Shown: in pieces, positions 1 through 8,525 of the stretch | How positions within the stretch are numbered: position 1 is the stretch's first letter | How the letters are laid out: the number at the start of each line of letters is the position of its first letter | Position numbers and translations under genes: made by a program | The notes under the pieces: model-generated | The model's database searches: none | Seen by the model: only the letters and a program-made list of their open reading frames with translations | Told to the model about the DNA's origin: nothing | From: Bacteroidota bacterium | Lineage (GTDB): Bacteria > Bacteroidota > Bacteroidia > AKYH767-A > 2013-40CM-41-45 | Assembly (NCBI GenBank): GCA_016711505.1 | Contig: JADJSV010000003.1 | Location: forward strand, 186,001-250,000 | DNA length: 64,000 nucleotides | Direction: 5' to 3'

Positions 1-600
1 GAAAGTGACTGTGAAGAATTCTTCAACCGGGTCTTTCCTGATGCCATTAAATTAATGCCTGATGTTGCTAAACAATTTTTTCATAATCCTACCGGTTCAC
101 TTGTTACAGTAAAATGTTTTCCCTGGACTGTGAAAGATAAACTTTGTCTGATCGGTGATGCAGCTCATGCTATCGTTCCGTTTTATGGACAAGGGATGAA
201 TTGTGGCTTTGAGGATTGTACTGTGCTTGATCAACTGATGGAAAAGCATGGTGATAACTGGGAAAAAATATTGAATGAATTTCAGGAATCAAGAAAACCT
301 AATTCAGATGCAATAGCAGAATTGGCGGTAATGAACTTTGTTGAAATGAGAGATCTTGTAGGAAGCAAAGAATTTTTGCTTCGCAAGAAAATAGAAGCAA
401 GGATCCATGATAAATTTCCGGATAAATGGCTGCCACTTTATTCGCAGGTAACATTCAGTGACATACCATATTCTGTTGCTCTTGCAAATGGAAAAAAGCA
501 GGATGAGATTATGCGTAAGGTGATGAATCTTTCAGGTATTGAAGAAAAATGGGATAGTTCAGAAGTTGAGACAATGATCCTTGGAGCTATAAATTCATAA
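1..600 (+). CDS. kmo: Kynurenine 3-monooxygenase, C-terminal part (5' end outside window)
   Basis: FAD-dependent hydroxylase that converts L-kynurenine to 3-hydroxykynurenine in tryptophan catabolism. The frame is already open at base 1, so the N-terminal FAD-binding half lies outside the window. The visible 199 residues contain the class A flavoprotein signature GDAAHAIVPFYGQGMNCGFE at about residues 52-71, where the GD motif contacts the FAD ribityl chain. The C-terminal region is acidic and lysine-rich, without an obvious membrane helix. The family is usually about 440-460 aa, so roughly half is seen. It is followed after 15 bp by a PAP2-like gene on the same strand, possibly co-transcribed. 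Family assignment is firm; the start cannot be given. Confidence 0.9.
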   Translation, partial: ESDCEEFFNRVFPDAIKLMPDVAKQFFHNPTGSLVTVKCFPWTVKDKLCLIGDAAHAIVPFYGQGMNCGFEDCTVLDQLMEKHGDNWEKILNEFQESRKPNSDAIAELAVMNFVEMRDLVGSKEFLLRKKIEARIHDKFPDKWLPLYSQVTFSDIPYSVALANGKKQDEIMRKVMNLSGIEEKWDSSEVETMILGAINS

Positions 601-615
601 CCAGAAAATTTATTT

Positions 616-1266
616 GTGAATATTTCAGCTCAACAACCTACAGCTACACAGGCATGGAAAGGTGCAATGAACAATCGGCAGTTCAGATGGCAGTTCATTA
701 TTACATTGCTTGTGCTTTCTACGTTTACTTTTATTTTTAAACACTTCTTCGACTACATCGAAAGTCGTACAGGCACCCAGCTGGGAGATTTTTTACTTGA
801 CAATATTCCTGCTTACAATGTTTCCTGGGGTGTATTCTTTATTCTCTATTCTGCAATTGTTATAGGTATGTACACGCATCGTGCACATCCCAAAACAGTC
901 CTGATAATTTTACAAACCTATATAATTGTCACATTCGTTAGAATGGTGACGATCACATTGCTCCCATTGGAACCTCCTGTTGGATATTTACCATTAAGAG
1001 AACCGGTAGTACAGTTTTTTACAAACGGCGGTAAAATAATATCCAAAGATCTTTTCTTTTCCGGACACGTTTCTACTGTGCTTTCTGTTTACCTGGGCAC
1101 ACATTTACCAAAAACAAAATCAGTTCTCTTTGTTTGTGTTGTTGCAATGTGTGTATTGTTATTGGTGCAACACGTTCATTATACAGTTGATGTTATAGCG
1201 GCACTTCCGGCGACGTGGTTGGTTTATAAATTTTGCAAGAAGTTCCTTGTCGGAAGCATAAAATAA
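616..1266 (+). CDS. PAP2/sphingomyelin-synthase-like membrane phosphatase or transferase
   Basis: A 216-aa integral membrane protein with about five to six hydrophobic segments. The pattern SGHVST near residue 148 followed by HYTVDV near residue 187 matches the His/His/Asp active site of the PAP2_C (sphingomyelin-synthase-like) branch of the phosphatidic acid phosphatase superfamily. It presumably acts on a lipid phosphate or head group in the inner membrane; the substrate is not known. The listed start is GTG at 616, 15 bp after the kmo stop; an ATG at 667 is an alternative that removes 17 hydrophilic residues. A decamer tandem repeat lies directly downstream. Confidence 0.75.
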   Translation: MNISAQQPTATQAWKGAMNNRQFRWQFIITLLVLSTFTFIFKHFFDYIESRTGTQLGDFLLDNIPAYNVSWGVFFILYSAIVIGMYTHRAHPKTVLIILQTYIIVTFVRMVTITLLPLEPPVGYLPLREPVVQFFTNGGKIISKDLFFSGHVSTVLSVYLGTHLPKTKSVLFVCVVAMCVLLLVQHVHYTVDVIAALPATWLVYKFCKKFLVGSIK

Positions 1267-1280
1267 CGAATAATTTATTT

Positions 1281-1390
1281 CACTTTATTTCACTTCATTC
1301 CACTTCATTCCACTTCATTCCACTTCATTCTACTTCATTCTACTTCTTTCCATTTCATTCTACTTCATTCCCCTTCATTCCCTTCATTTT
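1281..1390 (+). repeat. Decamer tandem repeat (CACTTCATTC)n
   Basis: About eleven consecutive 10-bp units with consensus CACTTCATTC, four of them perfect in the first half and the rest with one or two changes such as TACTTCATTC and CCCTTCATTC. It fills the gap between the PAP2-like gene and the convergent MBL gene. Ten is not a multiple of three, so a frame running through it (1233-1607) is unlikely to be real. Confidence 0.9.
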
Positions 1391-1393
1391 TCA

Positions 1394-2035
1394 CTATTCG
1401 CTAACAAAAGGATTCCCTCTTTTCTCCCTGCCAATCGTCGTTGTAGGTCCATGGCCGGAAAAAACAATTACATTGTCGGGGAGTGTATATAATTTTGTCC
1501 GGATACTTTTCTCAAGTATTTCAAAATTACCTCCGGGTAGATCTGTTCGCCCTATACTTCCATTAAAAAGGACATCTCCAGCTAGTAATTGTCCGGATGA
1601 GCGGTGAAAATAAGATAGACTTCCTGGACTATGACCAGGAGTAAACAAGACTTCCAGTTCTATGCTTCCGAATTTGAATACGTCGCCATCTTCTAAAAAT
1701 TCTGTAGGGTCTGGTGAAGGCTCTACCTGCACGCCCCACATTTGTCCATAAACACCGGCTGATTTCAGCAATTCAATTTCAATTGCATTCATTACTATTG
1801 GTAAATTATATTTTCCTGCTAAAAAATTGATACCCAAAACGTGGTCAATATGCGCATGTGTAAGTAAGATCTTTACCGGTTTCAGTTTGTTAGATTCAAT
1901 AAAGTTGGCTAATTCTGATTTTTCTTCCGGAGTATAACAACCGGGATCTACGATCACGCATTGGTTTGTTTCGTCGCTCAGGACATATGTATTTTCCTGA
2001 AAAGGATTGAAAGTAAAGCTGTTTATTTTAAGCAT
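1394..2035 (-). CDS. MBL-fold metallo-hydrolase (glyoxalase II-like)
   Basis: A 213-aa hydrolase of the metallo-beta-lactamase fold, probably cytoplasmic. The zinc motif THAHIDHVLG at about residues 59-68 is the HxHxDH signature, followed by TPGHSPGS (third metal His, about residue 133), LLAGDVLF (bridging Asp, about 153) and FSGHGPTTT (last His, about 195). These are all the ligands expected for a dinuclear site. The small size and lack of the long C-terminal domain of true glyoxalase II suggest the general hydroxyacylglutathione-hydrolase-like or thioesterase group; the substrate cannot be inferred. ATG start at 2035. The 3' end abuts the decamer repeat. Confidence 0.85.
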   Translation of the reverse strand: MLKINSFTFNPFQENTYVLSDETNQCVIVDPGCYTPEEKSELANFIESNKLKPVKILLTHAHIDHVLGINFLAGKYNLPIVMNAIEIELLKSAGVYGQMWGVQVEPSPDPTEFLEDGDVFKFGSIELEVLFTPGHSPGSLSYFHRSSGQLLAGDVLFNGSIGRTDLPGGNFEILEKSIRTKLYTLPDNVIVFSGHGPTTTIGREKRGNPFVSE

Positions 2036-2220
2036 TGTTAAAGTTGTCTTTTTTGGTCATGGAAGTGCAAAGAAACGGTTTTCCGGGGACTATTTATTGG
2101 GCAAATTTAGCTACATTCGCAGTATGTGAACATGTAGTCGGAGATTGTATCAGGAGTTTTCTTTCCGTACCTTCCTGTTCTGAATTGAAAACCATTTCTT
2201 CTCCCAGGGAATCGATTTTT

Positions 2221-5200
2221 ATGAAAAAACAATTTTGCATTCTTATTATACTTTTTATTCTTACAAGCATTTTGCCTGAAAGGATTGTTGCACAGTTTTA
2301 CAATGGATATTCTATGCAATTCGGAAAGAATCGTGTTCAATATGAAGAACGCTTCTGGTCATTCATGCGTTTTAAAAATTATGATACGTATTACTATCTC
2401 GGTGGATTGGAACTTGCTACTTTTACCGGAAGAACTGCACAGAAGGATCTTGAAGAAATCGAAAAACTGTTTGATTACAAACTCGATGGAAGAATTCAGT
2501 TTGTAATTTATAATAAACTTGGCGATGCTAAGCAATCGAACATTGGATTAGAAACGGAAGAAATTGGTTCTAACAATACCGGAGGAATTACACGTATTGT
2601 TGGCAATAAGGTTTTTTTATATTTTACAGGTGATCACATTGCATTCCATAAACAGATCCGTGGTGGAATTGCGCGGGTACTTATCGATCAGATAATGTAT
2701 GGTGGTGATATAAAAGACAGGTTGCAGAATTCTGCTTTACTCTCTTTGCCTGACTGGTATATCAACGGTCTGGTATCTTATGTCTCTTCGCCGTGGAATA
2801 CAGAAATTGATAATCGTGTTCGTGATGGAGTTAATTCAAAAAAATATTTGAAGTTCAATCACCTTACAGGTATCGATGCTGTTTATGCCGGACATTCTAT
2901 CTGGAAATTTATCATCGATACATACAGTGAATCATCGGTTGCAAATCTGCTTTATATGACCCGCGTAAACCGGAACATTGAAAGCGGACTGATGTATGTG
3001 CTCGGTCAGAATATAAAGGAGTTGTCTTTCAACTGGCGCGAATCAATGAAGTCAAGATATCTTAATTCTGATTCTAAGCGTGATTCAATCGAAAGTAAAA
3101 ACATCCTGAAGCGTTCAAAACCGGAAACACTTTATTCGCAATTGAAAACGAGTGCTGACGGACGTTACAGTATTTATGTTGCAAATAATCTTGGAAAGTA
3201 TAAGGTCTATCTCTACGATCACGAAAAGAAAAGCCGTAAACGGATTCAGAAAAGTGGTTACCGAAGCTATGCACACGAAACTGATATTTCGTTTCCTGTG
3301 CTCGCATGGCATCCAACCGGACAACTATTTGCAATCATTCGTGAAAGAAAAGGTAAGTTGGTAATGGGCACTTATACCTTGTCAAATAAAGAGTATGTCG
3401 AAAGCCCATTATTTAATTTTGAAAAAGTACTGAATTTCAGTTATGCTGACGATGGTCAGTCGATTGTAATGTCTGCAATACAGAAAGGACAAAGCGATAT
3501 CTTCGTTTATAATCTTCGCACACGCGTAGCTGAACAGATCACCAAAGATTTCTTCGATGATCTTGATCCGCATTTCATAGATAAGTCTCGTGCAATTGTA
3601 TTTTCTTCTAACCGTGTAAATGATACTCTTGGAGTAGATAAGAGTACACTTATGCCGGAGAATTCGAATTATGACATTTTCTATTACGATTACAGAGGCC
3701 AGTCGGCAATTCTTCGCAGGATTACAAGCACAATGCATTCAAATGAATTGCAGCCAATGCAGTTTGATTCATCTGCAATAAGTTATCTGAGTGATGAAAA
3801 CGGAATAGTGAACAGGTACATTGCGCATCTTGACAGTGCTTTGAGTTATGTTGATACAACTGAGCATTACCGGATGATAGTTGATAATGCACCTTTGACT
3901 AACTATGCTAGAAATATCATTTCATATAACGTCAACCATAATTATGATCGCGTAAGTGAAATTGTTTTTAGAAATGGAAAATATCAATTGTATGTTGGCC
4001 AGCCAAAAACAAATCTTCATACCGACAATCCACTTCCTAAAACATTGTTCAAGAATGAACAGGAACGTGCTCTGAATGCACCGCCGCCTGCTCCGACTAA
4101 ACCTAATGTTACGACAATTGAAATAACAGATAATAATGGAAACACCACTGTTATCCCTGCAGATTCAAATGTTGTAAATATTGATAATTATGTTTTCCAG
4201 TCTGATTTTCCAAAATCGAAAAAGAAGGACAAGAAAAAAGATTCACCACCTCAATCATCATTTATTGTCCCGCAGGATTCAGTGGTTATAAAAATTGAAG
4301 AAGCAAAGAAGGACTCACTAGGTTTTCAGTTGCCAAAACAAAGAAATTATGAAACAGCATTTTCATCTACATACTTTGTAAGTCAGCTTGATAATTCATT
4401 GCTTAATCAAAGTTATCAGATCTTTAATGGTGGAAGTGCAATCTATTATAATCCGGGACTGAATGGTTTCTTTAAACTTGGAATAAGTGATCTTCTTGAA
4501 GATTACCGGATCACAGGCGGATTCAAACTTGCTGCTGATCTCAATAGCAATGAATATTTTCTGAGCTATGAGTATCTGAAGAAAAGAATGGACAGACAAC
4601 TTACATTCTACAGACAGGCAACATTACTTCCTGAATATGGTGCAAAGCAATTCTCGCATGAGTTAAGATATGCAAGCAAATATCCTTTTAGTGATGTGTC
4701 GTCTCTCCGTGGTTCTATCGCATACAGAAATGATAAGATCGTAACTCTTTCATTGAATCAACCATCTTTAGAATCGCCGGATGTTCTTTTGCATTGGGCA
4801 ACAGCTCGCCTGGAATATGTTTTGGATAATACCATTAACATGGGATTGAACCTTTATAATGGTACACGCTTCAAGATCTTTGGTGAGTATTATAAACAGG
4901 TTGACAGAAAAGAATCAGGAATGGTCATCGTAGGTGCAGACTTCAGACATTATCTGAAAATTCACCGTGAATTGATCTGGGCAAATCGTATAGCAACAAG
5001 TACATCTTTCGGAAAGGAAAAACTGATCTATTATCTGGGCGGTACAGATAACTGGATCTCACCGGGATTCAATTATGAAACTCAGATAGACTATTCACAA
5101 AATTATTATTTCCAGGCTCTGGCTTCCAACTTAAGAGGCTTTGACCAGAATATCAGAAACGGAAATACATTTGCATTGATCAACAGTGAAATCCGTTGGC

Positions 5201-5523
5201 CCGTTTTTAAATATTTGCTCAATCGACCAATTAAATCTGACTTCGTAAGAAACTTTCAGATCATCGGTTTTGGCGATATCGGAACTGCATGGAATGGGCT
5301 TTCACCATATGATTCAACCAATGTCTTTAATCGTACTGTAATTTCTAATACTCCATTTGTTGTAACAGTTGTTAAGCAGAATGAACCTATCGTTGGCGGA
5401 TATGGATTTGGATTACGGACAAGACTTCTAGGCTACTTTATACGTGCCGACTGGGCCTGGGGAATTGAAAACAGAGATCTGCAGCCGTATAAATTTTATT
5501 TTTCGTTTGGGCTGGATTTTTAA
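2221..5523 (+). CDS. Secreted beta-propeller protein fused to a C-terminal outer-membrane beta-barrel
   Basis: An 1100-aa protein. I chose the ATG at 2221 because it opens a clear signal peptide (MKKQFCILIILFILTSIL...A); the frame is open back to 2035 but that stretch is not signal-like. After the signal there is a region of about 300 residues resembling peptidase-MA proteins (LPDWYINGLVSYVSS near residue 175), but I see no HExxH zinc motif, so peptidase activity is doubtful. Next come TolB/PD40-like propeller repeats (about 350-630, blades such as SIVMSAIQKGQSDIFVYNLR), then a lysine- and proline-rich linker (about 655-740), then an aromatic-rich beta-barrel to a terminal Phe, as in outer-membrane proteins. 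Function unknown; probably an outer-membrane protein with a periplasmic propeller. It stands alone as a transcription unit. Confidence 0.75.
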   Translation: MKKQFCILIILFILTSILPERIVAQFYNGYSMQFGKNRVQYEERFWSFMRFKNYDTYYYLGGLELATFTGRTAQKDLEEIEKLFDYKLDGRIQFVIYNKLGDAKQSNIGLETEEIGSNNTGGITRIVGNKVFLYFTGDHIAFHKQIRGGIARVLIDQIMYGGDIKDRLQNSALLSLPDWYINGLVSYVSSPWNTEIDNRVRDGVNSKKYLKFNHLTGIDAVYAGHSIWKFIIDTYSESSVANLLYMTRVNRNIESGLMYVLGQNIKELSFNWRESMKSRYLNSDSKRDSIESKNILKRSKPETLYSQLKTSADGRYSIYVANNLGKYKVYLYDHEKKSRKRIQKSGYRSYAHETDISFPVLAWHPTGQLFAIIRERKGKLVMGTYTLSNKEYVESPLFNFEKVLNFSYADDGQSIVMSAIQKGQSDIFVYNLRTRVAEQITKDFFDDLDPHFIDKSRAIVFSSNRVNDTLGVDKSTLMPENSNYDIFYYDYRGQSAILRRITSTMHSNELQPMQFDSSAISYLSDENGIVNRYIAHLDSALSYVDTTEHYRMIVDNAPLTNYARNIISYNVNHNYDRVSEIVFRNGKYQLYVGQPKTNLHTDNPLPKTLFKNEQERALNAPPPAPTKPNVTTIEITDNNGNTTVIPADSNVVNIDNYVFQSDFPKSKKKDKKKDSPPQSSFIVPQDSVVIKIEEAKKDSLGFQLPKQRNYETAFSSTYFVSQLDNSLLNQSYQIFNGGSAIYYNPGLNGFFKLGISDLLEDYRITGGFKLAADLNSNEYFLSYEYLKKRMDRQLTFYRQATLLPEYGAKQFSHELRYASKYPFSDVSSLRGSIAYRNDKIVTLSLNQPSLESPDVLLHWATARLEYVLDNTINMGLNLYNGTRFKIFGEYYKQVDRKESGMVIVGADFRHYLKIHRELIWANRIATSTSFGKEKLIYYLGGTDNWISPGFNYETQIDYSQNYYFQALASNLRGFDQNIRNGNTFALINSEIRWPVFKYLLNRPIKSDFVRNFQIIGFGDIGTAWNGLSPYDSTNVFNRTVISNTPFVVTVVKQNEPIVGGYGFGLRTRLLGYFIRADWAWGIENRDLQPYKFYFSFGLDF

Positions 5524-5571
5524 TTATTATTAAAACGCACCCGAACGGAAAAATAAAAAAAGATATTCCTT

Positions 5572-7061
5572 CTATTCAATTATAAGCTTCTTTACATAAT
5601 TATTTTTTTCGTCGCTTATTTTTATATAATAAAGTCCCGGGTGAAATTGGCAGTTCAGATTTTCATGGCTATTTATACTTTTCGATTGTGAAATACTTTG
5701 GCCTACGGAATTTAAAATTTCAATATTGATCTTTGAACCCAACTGAAAACCATTAATTGAAAATGTGCCATTGGAAGGATTAGGATAGATTTGTATCTCT
5801 GATTCGTCTTTGGTGATTTCCGGATCATTTGTTGAAATACAATAATTAGTTTGTCTGAAAGGTGTGTCAAACAATCTGAGTGTATCATAAAAATACGGAC
5901 TTTCCATAAAGTCCATTACGTGGATCGGATGATTGTATGGAGAAGTTTCTATTGTATCTGAAATAAAAGCAGGACTTGAACCTGCTGAGTCACAAATAGA
6001 AAAACCTGCGGAATCAGTTTTAATAAGTGATAAAAATTTTGTGTTTGTATTTAAAGTATCAGTATTGCCTGTCAACAAAATCCTCCATCGTTTGTTCTAA
6101 TCAATAAATTGGAATTATGCCCGGTAAATGGTGAAGGATATTTTCGCATCCATTGAAATGTTCCGGCAGTATCAAATTTCATTAAAAAAGGCTGAGATAA
6201 AGGAGAATTCCATTGTGATCCGGAAAAGACAAAATTGCTATCAGATGTGACAACACAATCTGAAATCAACATTGAAAATACATCGAATTGTTTGCTCCAT
6301 TTAATATTTGCATTTGAATCCAGAAGAACAAATCGATCAAATGTTAAAACCAAAAATCCATTGTCAGGAGCTTTAATTACTTTTGAATTATAGGAACAGA
6401 ATTGTTCGAAAGATTTTGTCCAGATCGTATCGCCGGAACTATTAAGACGGATCAATAAATTAAAAAAAGAAACAGGTACTGAATTTGGAATCCAACAGTC
6501 AGCTATTCCAAAATATCCGCCGTCATTTGTCTGGATGATGTCATTCAAAACTAACTGACTATTTGTTGAATCGATAAATTTTATCCATTCAAAATTGCCT
6601 AAGGAGTCTGATTTAAGAATCATTGATGAACTCCCTAAATCCTGATTTTCAGCGATCGACATAGTGCCCCCATCCATTGTCGGATGAATAATGTCTACGA
6701 TTAGAGATTCAGGGATGGTAGTCGTATTTAAAACTATTCCATTCTTGTCGATTACAGAAAAATCAGATCTTACAGTATAACCGGGCCAGATTGTAATTGA
6801 ATCGTGATTACTGTAACAAGCATAATTCTCAGCACCAATTCTTGTTCCGCAACTTATTTCGGCTTCTTTTATCCACATCACATTACCGGATGAATCCAGA
6901 TTAATAATGCCTGAAGTAGAAGTAATGATTGTTCTGTCATTCGTTTTACAGAGGGATTTAAATGTAATATAGTTTTGTCCACAATCGATGGCCGTTTCAA
7001 ACTGTTGTGCATGAGAAAAAAGGGAAATAAATAAAAATAGAATCGGAAGTATGTTTTTCAT
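5572..7061 (-). pseudogene. T9SS type-A sorting-domain protein, reading frame broken near 6077
   Basis: Secreted protein of unknown function. The upstream part (7061 down to 6072) begins with a signal peptide (MKNILPILFLFISLFSHAQQ) and has propeller-like repeats of the type TNDGGY/NDGGFLV. It ends abruptly at NDGGFC-stop. The next frame (6078 down to 5572) continues with LLTGNTDT and then a full type-A sorting domain (IYPNPSNGTFSING ... GLYYIKI ... KKLIIE). One extra T in the four-T run (A run at 6077-6080 on the plus strand) would restore NDGGF-LLTGN, the usual wording of this repeat. So this is one gene of about 496 codons with a one-base deletion, either a consensus error or a real lesion. 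Confidence 0.8.
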
Positions 7062-7241
7062 ATGATTTGATTTAAGCGATCACAATTTATTGAAATTAAG
7101 CTAAAAAAATGAAAATGCAAATTAATTGCAGAAAATGTTACTGGTCCTTTTTGACCGAAGTAATCGGAATGCTTCCTGTGGGCCAATTTCCTAAATTATA
7201 AAATTTTTCGATTCGTTTACTGCTTTTCTTACCTTAGGCCC

Positions 7242-8525
7242 ATGCTTAAAGATAAAATAAAGTCCCTCGCATCCAAATTCCACCCCGACATCGTCGCTTG
7301 TCGTCGTCATCTGCATATGAATCCGGAGTTGTCTTTTCAGGAATTCAATACTCAGAAGTTTGTTGAGGAAAAGTTGAAAGAGTATGGAATTACGAATCAG
7401 CATCGGTTAGCAAATACCGGTGTTGTTGCATTGATCGAAGGTAAAAATCCGGGAAAGAAAGTAGTGGCATTGCGTGCAGATATGGATGCATTACCAATCG
7501 TTGAAACAAATAACGTCGATTATAAATCAAAAAATACAGGAGTTATGCATGCCTGCGGACATGATGTACATACATCTTCTCTACTTGGCGTTGTGAGAAT
7601 TTTGAATGAATTAAAAAATGAATTTGAAGGAACAGTAAAATTTATTTTTCAGCCCGGTGAAGAAAAATTGCCGGGCGGTGCATCGATGATGATCAAAGAA
7701 GGTGTTTTGGAAAATCCGAAACCGAATTCTGTTATTGGTCAGCACGTAATGCCTCAGATAAAAGCCGGAAAGATCGGTTTCAGAAAAGGTCTTTATATGG
7801 CAAGCACCGATGAGATCTATGTAAAAGTAAAAGGTAAAGGTGGACATGGCGCAATGCCGCATTTGACAATTGATCCTGTACTGATCACTTCTCACATGAT
7901 CGTTGCCTTGCAACAGATTGTCAGCAGGAATGCAAAACCATCGGTCCCATCAGTGCTGACATTTGGAAAAGTTATCGCTAACGGCGCTACGAATGTAATT
8001 CCGGATGAAGTGTATCTTGAAGGAACTTTCAGAACTCTTAACGAAGAATGGCGCGCAGAAGCACATATGCGTATGAAAAAAATGGCCGAAGGACTTGTAG
8101 AAAGTATGGGCGGAAAAGTTGAATTCAATATTGTAAAAGGATATCCATTTTTAATCAACGATGAAGAACTGACTGATCGAGCACGTAAGTTTGCAACAGA
8201 ATATGTAGGCACTGAAAACATTGAAGACCTTGAAATCTGGATGGCTGCGGAAGATTTTGCATTTTATTCTCAGCAAGCTTCAGCATGTTTTTATCGGCTT
8301 GGTGTTCGTAATGAAGAACGAGGGATTACTTCATCGGTTCATACTAGTACTTTTGATATTGATGAAACTGCTTTGGAAACAGGAGCAGGGTTGATGGCGT
8401 ATATGGCAATTAGGGAACTGGCTGCCTTCATCGAAAATAAAAACAAAGCATATAGGGAAAAAGGAAAGCCGCTCTCTAATGAGCTTTCCTTTTCTATTTT
8501 CTTATTACTTTTTAATTTCTCTTAA
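7242..8525 (+). CDS. M20 family metallopeptidase/amidohydrolase (hippurate hydrolase-like)
   Basis: A 427-aa zinc amidohydrolase that removes acyl groups from N-acyl amino acids or opens small amide bonds, probably in the cytoplasm. Visible motifs are CRRHLHMNPELSFQE (about 20-34), RADMDALP (about 79-86), HACGHDVHTSSLLG (about 104-117, metal ligands), QPGEE (about 139) and the dimerisation-domain GKGGHGAMPH (about 197-206). The family normally ends near the AYMAIREL motif; here about 35 further residues are encoded by the terminator hairpin and beyond, and the stop overlaps the convergent gyrB stop by 4 bp. That tail may be real read-through or the result of a small indel. A -7-like TACCTTAG lies only 4 bp before the ATG. 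Confidence 0.88.
   Translation: MLKDKIKSLASKFHPDIVACRRHLHMNPELSFQEFNTQKFVEEKLKEYGITNQHRLANTGVVALIEGKNPGKKVVALRADMDALPIVETNNVDYKSKNTGVMHACGHDVHTSSLLGVVRILNELKNEFEGTVKFIFQPGEEKLPGGASMMIKEGVLENPKPNSVIGQHVMPQIKAGKIGFRKGLYMASTDEIYVKVKGKGGHGAMPHLTIDPVLITSHMIVALQQIVSRNAKPSVPSVLTFGKVIANGATNVIPDEVYLEGTFRTLNEEWRAEAHMRMKKMAEGLVESMGGKVEFNIVKGYPFLINDEELTDRARKFATEYVGTENIEDLEIWMAAEDFAFYSQQASACFYRLGVRNEERGITSSVHTSTFDIDETALETGAGLMAYMAIRELAAFIENKNKAYREKGKPLSNELSFSIFLLLFNFS
8459..8493 (+). terminator. Rho-independent terminator inside the 3' end of the M20 gene
   Basis: Arms AAAAGGAAAGC (8459-8469) and GCTTTCCTTTT (8483-8493) are perfectly complementary over 11 bp, with a 13-nt loop and a T-rich tail. The hairpin lies upstream of the annotated stop of the M20 frame and just before the gyrB stop, so it can also act on the opposite strand. 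Confidence 0.75.

Noticed and set aside
1233..1607. Plus-strand frame of 124 codons across the decamer repeat
   Set aside because: It is low-complexity sequence rich in HSTSFHFIP and antisense to the MBL hydrolase; it is a by-product of the repeat.
3409..3738. 109-codon minus-strand frame over the propeller-barrel gene
   Set aside because: Antisense shadow; rich in Cys/Ile without any pattern.
6072..6083. Programmed frameshift in the T9SS gene
   Set aside because: No slippery heptamer or downstream structure; it is one of many similar single-base losses.
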